Positions 1 through 19,525 of a DNA stretch of 64,000 bases are shown one piece after another (position 1 is the first letter of the stretch; each line of letters starts with the position of its first letter). The stretch is taken from NCBI GenBank assembly GCA_037954325.1, contig JBBMNZ010000027.1, positions 8,210,501-8,274,500 on the forward strand. The letters are read 5' to 3'. The translations under genes and the position numbers were made by a program. The notes beneath the pieces are model-generated. The model ran no database searches. It was not told the DNA's origin and saw only the letters and a program-made list of their open reading frames with translations. The DNA comes from Fistularia commersonii. Lineage: Eukaryota > Chordata > Actinopteri > Syngnathiformes > Fistulariidae.

Positions 1-349
1 TACAGTCTTTTGTTGTCATATTTAAATCATGTGTAATACAAAATGTTATGGCAAATATAGCAAACAAGTTTAATTAGCTTGTAAGTGAGATTTAAGGAAA
101 TTTTCCAATTTCTTAAGGCGATTCAAACATTTGTATTATGAAGACTTGTAAGTTAAATTACATGCTTTATTGATCCTACCGTGCAGAAACATTTTAGTTA
201 AGTGTTTGTTGATATGTGTGTGTGTATATAGATGTTTGAACTGTGTCCTTAATTATCAAGTAAGACGTCTTAAATAAAATGTTACCCTTATAGGCCCCGG
301 GAAGCAGCGTAAGGGTTTGGCGCCTTGCTCAAAGGCACCTTGCACTTAC

Positions 350-355
<6 letters not shown>

Positions 356-391
<36 letters not shown>
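356..391. repeat. (CA)n microsatellite
   Basis: About 17 CA units, preceded by a GCCTTGCTCAAAGGCACCTT sequence that may be a remnant of a dispersed repeat. Confidence 0.97.
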
Positions 392-392
<1 letters not shown>

Positions 393-2253
393 GTTGTATG
401 GAAAGTCGCAAAAGACTGACTCCTGAATGCATGGCTTTACACTTTCAATGCAATTTTGAAATGCAAATAGAATTCCAATTCTATTATTACAGCCCAGTAG
501 CCTGATAGTGATTACTATTTTGTGAAGGCAGACGAGATTAAGCTTTCCTATTCCACATTACCGCCATGCTACAAGTTAGTATAAAGAATACCTCGAAATA
601 ACAACAGTTTAAAATCGAAATAAACTTCCTCTAAAATAAATACTTGGATAGGAGCCCAGCGGTCTAAGCAATGGAAGCATGGGTTATTTGTCGATGAATG
701 AGCAGACTGAGAAGTAATAAGGTCATGCGCCAGCAGATTGAGAGTTAAAAGATTGACTTGTCACTCCACAACAACTGGAAAAATACAGGGGGAAGAAAAC
801 AACTAACAAACCTCTTTCAAATGTATTCCAGTCAAGCAGCGACATTCCAGCTCCTGCTCAGTATTCATAATATGACACAAAATTTACATAGAGGCGCTGC
901 GTGCCATCCAGTGTAATTTCCTCTCTGTGTAAGTGACGTCTGATAATTGAATGCAAGTCTTGGCTCAAAGAGTTGTCAGGAATAAAGGCTCTATTTGTCT
1001 AAGTATATGCATGCATCAGTCTTCAAGGTTGAGATACACATTTTGCTTGAAATGTCAGATAAATGTTTCCTAAAAGCCTGTACGACAGCAGGAAGGGGAA
1101 GCTGCAGGGGATGGGATATTAATCATATATCTGATTCCATAAAATTCCCCCTGAAAATTTGATTTTCAAAATAGAGGTGATTTGATTTAGCTATAATATT
1201 TGACAACTTTTTCCGATCTTCCTTAAGCTTGAATTTCAAGACCATTTCATTATTTTCTATTTCTCTGAGCAAAATATATGGGACACATTCACAGCAAAAG
1301 CAATCATTTGATTTATAACATGGGAAACAAACACACCTTAATTAAAAAGTAACCTACAATGAAAAATAAAGCCTATGAAAGCAAATTTCTTGTTGGGTCA
1401 TGAGACATTTATTTGCATGAATTTTGGAAGTGAAAGAGGGGCAGAGACAGAGAGTAGGCAGGTGATATATCCCCGTCAGCAGCATTGGCAGTGTTAGATT
1501 TCATGCGGCAGGAAAGCACATCACGTGGTTTCAATACAGAGCCTGATTATTCTCCATTTTGCCACTAATTTTCCATAGTCATATGGAGAATTGGTTTAAC
1601 GTAAAGCATGGCAGAAAGAAAGCTAGGATCGGTGACGCGGAGGGAAGCAGTTTGAAATGTAAATCCAGAAAAAAAAAAGAAGTCTTCCAATGCTTTGGCA
1701 TGTGACAATCACCATACAAACAACAACTGCATGAGAAATTCATCAGCTTGGTTTGTTTTGCATTCAGTCCTTCTCTTTTTACTCAAAATAAAGGCATAAA
1801 ATCATTTTTCAGGCAGAATTTGCAACATGAAGGTTCTACCGTTAAAATGCATTATCACTGTGTTGTACATTAGCCAAGATCAGGCTGGTCTCCAGCGTTG
1901 TCTAGATATTAATATTTGGATAGAGGTTCATGTTACATCAACCTCGGGTCAAGTGACAATACAATGACAGTGTTATTGACAACAAACAAAGTCCTCTGAA
2001 ATTCACCCTCTTCATATTGATTGTTTTTAGGCACAGTCATGAACATTAATGTTATGGTTAAACTGATGTGCAGGGCAGCTGGTTGCTACAAACTATTCCA
2101 CATTACAATATATTCAAATCAATTTGGCATGCAATCACATCTGATCAAGTGCATAAATCCCCCCAAGTAAAAAAACTTTTTTTTTCTATCCCAGAAACGA
2201 CAATTGGATCTGGTCCACAAATAAAGTAATCGGGCAGAGAGGAAAACTAAACG

Positions 2254-2256
<3 letters not shown>

Positions 2257-2294
<38 letters not shown>
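2257..2294. repeat. (TA)n microsatellite
   Basis: About 18 TA units following TGTG, in AT-rich DNA with no gene nearby. Confidence 0.97.
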
Positions 2295-2298
<4 letters not shown>

Positions 2299-4153
2299 CC
2301 GTGAAGTTAAAATACTGATATGAAGAAAAATTATTTGTAATTATTCACAAATTTCAAATGCAAAATTTTCCAATGTAATGACCACCATTGAGATGCTGAG
2401 CATTGCTTTTAAGAGTTGATGTTATCAAATCACTGATAATTTAGTGGTTTTTGAATAACATATGCTTTACATATATCCTGATTGCCTGATTGCAAAACCC
2501 TGAGTCACATCAGGCACCTTTCACTGATATTTGGCAGCAGTTTATTTGAATAACGTTTTTACCAGAAACAACATTACAAGGTGCCCCAAATAAATGTATA
2601 ACTAAGGGAGAATAGGAGACCAGACGACCTCACAACTGACAGTACTTTAAACAACAGAAAGCAATTAAATGAGCTCATGATTTTCAACTCAAAAATAACT
2701 GAATCAGATAAATTATCAGGTGTTTATTTTGGGTATTTGTTCAAATCAGTGAATTAAACATCTGGAGCTGGATCAAAAATATTTTAATTGGACACAATGG
2801 ACATATTTTAGCCCGTAAAGGAAAGTGGTAATTGCAGGATTTATGGGCCTGCAGCAGTGAATAAGCTGAGAGGTAAACGGTGACAACAATTTTTCAGGTC
2901 AGTGATCCAAGGCAAGTAAATGAATGAGTTACAGAAAGAATAGATGTTGACTTTAGAAGGACCTACAAACTTTCAGGGGCAGGAGAGCATAAGTCAACCC
3001 GCTCTACTGTGAGAAAAGCAAAGACAAGCCAGTATAAATGCAAAACACACATTGAAAGAAGCTCATTGTTGTGCTCAATTGTATTTGGGTAATGGCTAAA
3101 GAAAAGATGGTAGGGATAAATTCAACAGCATGTCATTGGTTTTGAAAGATTAAAAAGTTCTGAGACAGAAAGTGTGTGTGTGTGTTTGCTTGCATGCAGG
3201 GCAAGAGCCAGGTCCTTGGGGGGCCTAATAACTGAGGATTCTGATGATTTTCTTTTTCCCATTGTGTTTTTTTTTGCATGGTACTTTTTATTCCAACAAC
3301 TGCCCTGACCTATTTTCCTTTTCCAGACAGTTACTTGTTGCCTGTGGCCATGAAAAGAAAAATACTGTATATGCAGGGATGCTTAATGATGACAGAAAGC
3401 ACTATGTGTAAACAGAAATAAGAGACAAGCTATCTTGGAGTGTAAGATGTTTTAAAAGTGCAAACTATTAGGCCACTGGTTTAATAATAAACATACACAC
3501 CCCATCACAGGGGCAAATGCACTTCCATTCTGCCACCTGTCATGAAAGTATGGGGAGCTGTTTGCATTTGCTCTCCAGCTAATCACAGCACAGCAGGGAG
3601 GGACTTGCCAGGGTAATCCTAAAAAACATCTCGCTCCCAGTCCGCGGTCAAATCTCCCACAATTATTTACAGATCTGCAAAGGTGGATTTAAAGCGAGAG
3701 CACAACACTATCAGTTCCATACACACGTGTAGAGAAATCTCAATTAATTGAGATACTTTGTTTTTGTTGACATTTTTGGAACAAAAAAAATACCCAAGTA
3801 ATACCATACCCATGTTTTTATAGTTGCTGCACAAAATTTCTCATTCTATTTCTCAAATGCAAAACATTGATGTTGGTGTCCTGGGAATAGTCCCCTTCCA
3901 GTAAATACTTTTCATTTCAACAACTACGTGGCTCAGATCCACTGACAAATAACTGGATTCAGCCCAGTCAAAGGCAGTTACTGCATGTTAACAAATAGCA
4001 AAAACAAGACTGAGACAAACAAAAAAAAGATGCAATGGCTTATTGCAAAAGTCTTATTTTTTTCCTGATGGTGAATGAGATTGTTAGAGGACCAACAATG
4101 TCTGTCTTGAAATCGACCACAATCCAGTTCCCCTTATTGAAAAAGCCTTGATT

Positions 4154-4182
4154 AAAACAAAAACAAAAACAAAAACAAAAAC
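4154..4182. repeat. (AAAAAC)n microsatellite
   Basis: Between four and five copies of a hexanucleotide AAAAAC unit; not part of any gene. Confidence 0.9.
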
Positions 4183-5044
4183 AGAGAAATCACTTGCTAA
4201 ATCCATAGTAATACGAGTCTGGCCAACATATGAGATCAAATGATTAAAACAACTGGCACTTAGTTTGTGCCAAGCTTTTGGCTTTTCTGCCAAAATGGTA
4301 TAATTACTTCAATTGAAGTAATCTTCATTTAGGAACGACCATTTTTGACCAACCTCATATTACTTAAGTATTCTTCAGCTGTCAAGTGGAACAGGTAAAT
4401 CATTGCAATAAATTAAAGATGCCATGTACAAATGCCCAGCAGTCACTGATTTTGTGCTTTTAAGAGTTACTGTGGATACTGTCTTTCTTTTGGGACTGTC
4501 TTGTCTAGATAAAAGTCATGAATCATTTTGACAGCAATTCAATGTGAGCATTTACTCTAATAATTCCCATGCCTTCTGCATAATGAATATATGTCTGATT
4601 TGAATGTTGAACTAAGGATTCTTATCTGAAGACGCAAGATTGTTTATTGCAATTTTAGTCCTTGGGTCAAGAACATTTGTATGAAACAGCTGTTGGATGA
4701 GAGAATTCCCATTGTTAATGTTACAAAACTGCGCAGGGAAAAAAAAAAAAAAAGATGGCAGAGTATTTGTTATTTAATTACCAATTATATCCTCTTGTAA
4801 TCGATGAAATCCCTCTTCAAAGGCTGCAAAAATATCGCAGCCAAAAAAAGATTCAAAGCAGAGACATGTCTCATTGTGAATGCCAAAGGGGGGCAAAAGG
4901 TTTCTGGATGCTGATGCCTGTTCTATTTGGCTGTTCTATTTACATGTTGTTCAAGATTACACAACACTCCCCATGGCTCGGGCCCTCTGCCTGAAAAAGC
5001 AGGTGATTCACTACAACTGTGTCGGCCAGCTGCTGGGGGGGCGC

Positions 5045-5064
5045 GGGGGGGGGGGGGGGGGGGG
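5045..5064. repeat. Poly-G tract
   Basis: Twenty consecutive G after GCGC. Runs of this length can form G-quadruplexes and are often miscounted in assemblies. Confidence 0.95.
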
Positions 5065-6651
5065 TTGACCTCAGTCACCCTACCAGGAGTCACAAATGCT
5101 GCTTACTGGAGGGCATTAATGTGACAGGGAGCGGAGTCAGTTTACTGTAAGATGTGTAGTCACTTTCCAGCATTTTTCTTCTTTAAAGAAAAAAAAAAAA
5201 AGACACCCTGCCATTAGTCCCTATCAAGTAAACAGGTTTATTCACAGGTTGGCAAGGATGAAGCAGAGTTAATGCTACATAATGGTTTGCAGGCCAAAAG
5301 GAAGGAAGACTAGACTAATGCCTTAGATTTGCAGTCAGTGACACAAGACACAAGTAATGCTGAATTAATGATGGTGAAAACTGATAATGTCATGATAGTT
5401 CAACATTCAGTGTCTCTAAAGGTGTTGAAGATATTGCCCAGACAATATCCCATGATGAGACCATGATACTATAGTAACAGGATCTAGCAGAAATAGAACT
5501 ATTATCATAGAGAGAGAGAGATATCTGGATTCTGTTTGGCTATTGAAATGACTGAACATTTAGTCATAGCGCCAAAACAACTTCACTGTGTTGAACTTTG
5601 CAGGAGGTATACCAGCCTGCGATGACCAGCATTTATTGGAAATCCAAATCAAATGCAGAATGAAATGACGCATGGATTGTAAAGACAAAAACGTCAGCCA
5701 AAAAAAAAAAAAAAGTTGCTTTTCAATGGTTTATATTGACATTAGCAGTCTATTCTATTTCTTGACTTTCTCTGTACCTTCCAGACACATAAATGCAACT
5801 CTTACAAGGAGCAGATCGTTCCTCGGTAGGCTCAAATTCTACTCTTCCGGCTACTTTAAATGACCGCCAAGCTGTTGTTTTATTGATTTCCATGGAAGCC
5901 CCCAATTCAGAAGGTGTTATCGCACAGTCTACACTCATTCACTCAGGTTTATTAGATCTATGTTGAGCAGTGTGATGCAATAAACTTATAACATTAATAA
6001 AATCTCAGTCTACAGTGTGCTTGAGGGAACAGTGTTATGGTCTTTTGTGAACCCCGACTGGATGTGTTTTCAGACCCCAGTCTCTTGGCGGATCATGAAA
6101 CAGCTACTGAATCTGATCTATTGATTCGCTAGCAGGGACTCAAATTAAATGTTTTTTTTTTGTTAGATTCATTATGAGGTTCAAATGAACAATGTTCAAT
6201 TGGAAGTCTGTCTTGAGCCAGCAGAACTTCCTGTTTTTTAAGGACTTATAAAAGTAATTATTTTTAAACATGCTCTAATGGCTTTTCATTGGCCATTACA
6301 AGATTTTACCTTCAGTTTTGTTTCACGACCCAAGTTGTTGTCTGAGAAATTGTAAGGTCGTGAGGTCAGATTGGATCTCCTTCTTAAACAATATATTTTA
6401 TTTTATATATTATTCCTTTCACAATGCTCACCCTGCATTTGATAATCAAAGCACCATTAATTCTCTTGGTGTCTTGGCTGGGAAACTGGCAAGTATGGCT
6501 CCCGCTGAACTAGACATCTGAGGTTATCAACAAAAGGGTAAAGAAAATGTCAGTCACAGGTGTGATTAGCACAATAAGTTCTATACTATAATAACTGTAT
6601 GAATTGTATTGATAGGGGAAATATGAGAATAAAGGATGTGGAAATTTTGCA

Positions 6652-6653
<2 letters not shown>

Positions 6654-6682
<29 letters not shown>
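6654..6682. repeat. Poly-A tract
   Basis: Twenty-nine A residues directly preceded by GCAAT, so that AATAAA overlaps its start. It could be the 3' end of a retrocopy, but I cannot recognise any retrotransposed gene upstream. Confidence 0.95.
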
Positions 6683-6689
<7 letters not shown>

Positions 6690-9438
6690 ATATAGGCTTG
6701 CAATTCTTCATAAACTGTGAGGTAACTGTGTTTCTATTTTTTTAAGTGGTAGTTACAGCACATTGAAAGCCAATTAGTCATTCTTTACATAGTACCGTAA
6801 TTATAATATATAACATATTTTAGGAGAATGCAAATACTTCAGCTTTAGATAATACACAACTTGAACACAGGCTTATTTCTAATTAGAATACACTTAGATG
6901 GTAACTAATATACAACCATGCTTTAACAGATTCCATCAAACAAAATGAAACATAAACATTAAGCAATTTGAAGTAATTGCAGATTTCACTCTAAACGTCT
7001 AGACTCCACAAAATCATTGCCATTATTCAAAGCTTGTCACAAGGCAGTTTTCTGTAACAGAAACAAGAAATAACTTAGCTCACTAGATACATAATCAAAT
7101 AATATGCCATCCAACCAGTGAGACCACCACATCCTCACTCACTATGCTTCAACCGCCTGATGGGTTCGTGAGACCGGAAATTTGGTAGACAGGCAGCGAG
7201 ACAGATAATTAATCAAGCACGAGCTAAGCATCGCCAAGTTTGAAAATATTGATTACTTTATAGACTGAAATTTCCAGCAAAACAATTTCAAATAGTTTCA
7301 CAAAGACTAAAAAACTAATCCTGCACAAGTTGAAACCTCGACACATGCTTGCTGATTGAAAGCAGCCAAGATGTGGTTGGCACATCAGATAAGGCACCAA
7401 AAGTAATCAAATATAAACAGAAATACTTTGGGACTTCAAATAAGTGACGAAAACTATTCATTGAATACAACGAAATGCTTTAAACCTTTCAGCAACTGTC
7501 CAAAAAGCCAGTGACCTTCGTCTGGTGGACTTTACATACTGTAAATATAACAAGGTATCGGGTTTAAATAGCCAAGTTCACTGAGCGAGTGAATATACAT
7601 TCTCTAAAGAGGTGAACACCAATTACATTGTATTATACCATACATTCACTTAATGAGGTTGACAAACACAGATATTGACAAAAAAAAGAATAAATAATTC
7701 CTTGGAAATGTTCAAAGTAGGGATATTTAAAAACTACAAAGGCTATTTAGAACAGTGGATAGAAATGTTTTTTTGCATGTTCATTTTAGTTTTCTTGACC
7801 TATCATCCACGAGCAAACAGCTGAGGTTTGTCAGCACACTGGGTGAAGAACAGCTGAGTGACAAAGAAGTCACTTTGGTTAAATAATACTATGAAATCTA
7901 CAGTACAGAGATAGTGATGTATTGCCATTAGTATAATAAGGTATGCTTAGCTTGAAACACCAAAGCACTCTGATAAGTCAACAACACTTAAACTACAGAG
8001 TTTGATTTACAGACCATCAGCACAAAGACAGCTGTAAAACTGTATTGTGAAACTAAATAATGGATGGATGGCGAGAGGAATATGAATTGCAATTTAGATT
8101 CAGACGTTGCTCGACACCTTTCAGATCACCAGCGCCAGTGTCTTTTTATGCAGTTGGCGACTGCAGACCATCTCGGCTAAATGAAAGGACAAAATCAAAG
8201 ATTCTTTATTTAACTTCTTCCAAAACTTTCATTGAACATGCAGTCTTAACACTTTTGTTTAGGCTCAGAAGCAGGTGTTTGACTGAAGCGTGGAATGGCA
8301 ACTCAACATTAGGGCTCATTAATTGTGGGAAATTCTAAACACATAGCAACTGGAACGTGGTGTGGAGCGTTGCATGATCACAGTAAGCGGCTAAACACCA
8401 GATGCTGCTGGTTAATTGCCCCCTGAAAGCAGTGCATTGAGTCACCTAAAAAATGCATGCTGTCATGAACTGACATATGTGGGCTTAAAAAAACTGTCCC
8501 CATATGTAGATGTTCAAAAAATTCTTCTTTATTTAAAAATGCATGCATACGTTAAATCTGTCACACAAACGGGGCACTCAATCGAACGCATCGGAAAGCT
8601 GCTTCAAAGCAGCAAGATGTAGTCCATGTTGCTTCGGCTAATAACCAAGTGACTGAATGCAAGATCCTGGTTTGCTCAATCAGTTAATGCACAAATTGGC
8701 AGAGACCAATTGTGACATGAAACAACAGATTTTGACAAGACTGGCAAAGAGGGGAGCAGAAATGCGTTTTGGCACAGGCTTAAAAGACTCGTGTTTTTAC
8801 ATCAGTCACACCGATTGACATCATTAGCTTGACAAACGATCTGGACCGACTGCAGTTGTGTAAGTGTGTCAGCAAAGTTGCAAACAGCTGCCCTTATCGT
8901 GACTGAGTGACTGACATTAGTTAAGGGTTTAATATTTCTCTCGTCTTTTCTTTCTTTAGAACCCCTCCGCCCCCACCACTCCCAGGTCTTTCAAGTCTGC
9001 CATGATTTCTGCTAAGACTATTTTGGTTGACTATTACCATAAATATCATGGACAACTATCACAAGAAAATACATGAGTTCCTGTGTAACACGAAACAGTG
9101 AGAGACAGCAGCTTGGTTCTTGAATGCATCCTGGCCGCTGATCATGGCCAGTTGGAAAATTTTGACATTTCACCTGACACTGTTCTGAGTGAGCTCCTCA
9201 AAACTAAAAGTAGCAATACAAAATAATAGGAGTTTGGTGCCTAGTTCTAATGTAAATGCCAGAAACAGACATCGCAGGAGCATGCTAAAAAGGACAATTA
9301 TCTCAGTTAAATCACAAAGACATTGAAACGGTTCCTCCAAAATTTTGCTGTGAGCCATTTGCTATCAAAAAAATTGTCGAATACACAATTAGACTTACTC
9401 AGTAAACGCAAAATAGAGGAATCAGTAGTTTACTAGTG

Positions 9439-10028
9439 GTTAAGTTCAGGGTCTGCAACCCACGGCTCTTCGATCCCTCTGATACAGCCCCCTGTGGCTT
9501 TTTGAAAATAATTACCAAGTATTTAATTAAAATGCATGTTATTTTAGTTCATTTTTACAATATAATTTTGAATTTGAAGATTATGGCAATCTTGTAACAT
9601 CTAAATAAAACATGTTGAAATATTTTTGTCGCTTTTAAAAGGATGACAGCACACAGAGAGAGGACTGCATTTTTGGCTTACTGCCGGTGGATAGTTTAAG
9701 TTCGGCTTTTTTCAAAAATACGAGAAGGACTCAAATAGACATTGAGTATTGAGCTCAAAAGTAACCTACATCCCAATGTCTTTCAGACTAAAATGTTTTG
9801 TTGCATGCAGAAATGAAATTTTGTTTTCTCTGCAGTTTTTCATTGATTTAACAAAAATGCAACACATTTGATACAAAGGATAAAGGCAAAAAAAAACAAC
9901 TTTATATGCTGTATTAATTCATTTTAAATTTCAAAAGTGTTGTGTGGCAGACGGTGTTTTCTTCACTGTGGAGAAACAGGTCCAAATAGCTCTCTTAATG
10001 GTAAAGGTTGCCGACTCCTGGTTCAGTT
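9439..10028. mobile_element. Non-autonomous hAT-type DNA transposon (MITE) with target-site duplication
   Basis: A 574-bp element (9,447-10,020) with terminal inverted repeats: CAGGGTCTGCAACC at the left and, read on the other strand, CAGGAGTCGGCAACC at the right. It is flanked by an 8-bp duplication, GTTAAGTT on the left (9,439-9,446) and GTTCAGTT on the right (10,021-10,028), with one mismatch. Eight-base duplications and CAG-GGTxxGCAACC-like ends that continue into GGCTCT-type sequence are typical of hAT elements of the Charlie/ZBED sort. There is no transposase ORF inside, so it would have been mobilised by another element. TIR and duplication are seen; the hAT assignment follows from them. 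Confidence 0.8.
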
Positions 10029-18424
<8,396 letters not shown>

Positions 18425-19525
18425 TTTTCCTTTTAGCTTTTCCCTTCAAGGGGTCGCCACAGCAAATCAACCCTCTCCATCTAACCCTATTCTCTAACTC
18501 TATTCTCTCACACCAATTGCCTTCATATACTCTCTCACACATCCATATATCTTCTCTTTGGTCTTCCTTGAGACCTCCGGCCTGGCAGCTCCAATTTCAG
18601 CATCTGCCTACCAATATATTCACTATCCCTCCTCTGTACATGACTCCCAAAGAGAACCTTAGCATCTTCATCTCAACGCCCTCTAGCTCTGCCTCTATTG
18701 TTGCCGCAATTCTGCACATCTCTCTCTTATTCTTAAAAACAGGCACCATCACACTTCGTCTACATTCTTCAGGCATCCTCTCACTCTCCAATATCCTGTT
18801 GAATAATCTAGTCAGAAACTCTACCACTGCCTCCCCTACACACTTCCACACCTCCACGGGTATATCATCAGGACCAACTGCTTTTCCAGTCTTCATCCTC
18901 TTCAATGCCTTCCTCACTTCACTTTTACTAATCTCTGCTACTTCGTCTGCAATAGTCACGGTCAATGTCCAACCGAGCATACAAGTCATCATACTTGCTT
19001 TGTTTTGCCTTTACTACCTCCATCTTTACCTTAGCTGTATCTTGCCTGTACTCCTATCAGTTCTCTTTAGTCCCCTCAGCTGCCAACTTCTTGTTTGCTA
19101 ACCGCTTTCTCTGTATATACGCCTACACTTCCTCATTTCACCACCAAGTCTCCTTATCTACTTTCCTTCCAGATGATACACCAAGTACTCTTCTACCTGT
19201 CTCCCTAATAACATTAACTGTAGTTGTCCAATCATCTGGAGGCTCTCCCTGACCACCCAGAGCCTTTCTCAACTCATCCTCGAAAAACCGAACAATACTT
19301 CTTCCTTTTCCGCTTCCACCACTTTGTCTTCTGCTCTGCCTTTGTGCTCTTGATCTTCCTTGTCATCAGTCATCTTACAAATCACCATCCTATGTTGTCT
19401 GGCTATGCTCTCAACTACAACTACTTTGCAGTCACTGATGTCTTCCAGGTTACCTCGACTATACAAGATGTAGTCTACCTGCGTGTTGCTACCTCTGCTC
19501 TAAAAAGTTACCCTATAACTTAATG
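18425..19525 (-). mobile_element. Degraded, internally deleted LINE (fish non-LTR retrotransposon), reverse strand
   Basis: On the minus strand the sequence encodes, in order, the end of an endonuclease domain (DCKVVV.ES.A.QHRMVICKM near 19,380-19,440), linker pieces (ETWW.NEEV.....RKRLANKK near 19,100-19,170), and the N-terminus of a reverse transcriptase (18,597-18,992: KSEVRKALKRMKTGKAVGPD, then DIPVEVWKC..., FLTRLFNRILESERMPEE, VPVFKNK). It then jumps directly to the C-terminal EMKMLRFSLGV segment, so the catalytic palm with its (F/Y)xDD motif is deleted. The left end is the 3' tail, whose plus-strand form contains GGGGTCGCCACAGCAAATCA. The family is very common in fish; RTE/Rex3-like is my best guess, not certain. 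Frameshifts separate the pieces, so it is dead. Confidence 0.85.

Larger units (their letters stand above)
1..9438. other. No gene recognised; AT-rich DNA
   Basis: Apart from the simple repeats listed separately, I see no exon or element here. All open frames are short and lack recognisable coding character. Complex blocks without low-complexity sequence, for example 3,525-3,720 (AGCTGTTTGCATTTGCTCTC, TCCGCGGTCAAATCTCCCAC), could be regulatory elements, but conservation cannot be judged from one sequence. Confidence 0.7.

Noticed and set aside
6638..6682. AATAAA next to poly-A as the end of a processed pseudogene
   Set aside because: No recognisable coding sequence upstream and no clear flanking duplication; a simple A-tract is sufficient.
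18517..19101. 194-codon plus-strand frame
   Set aside because: It is the antisense of the LINE endonuclease/reverse transcriptase remnant, which is recognisable on the minus strand.
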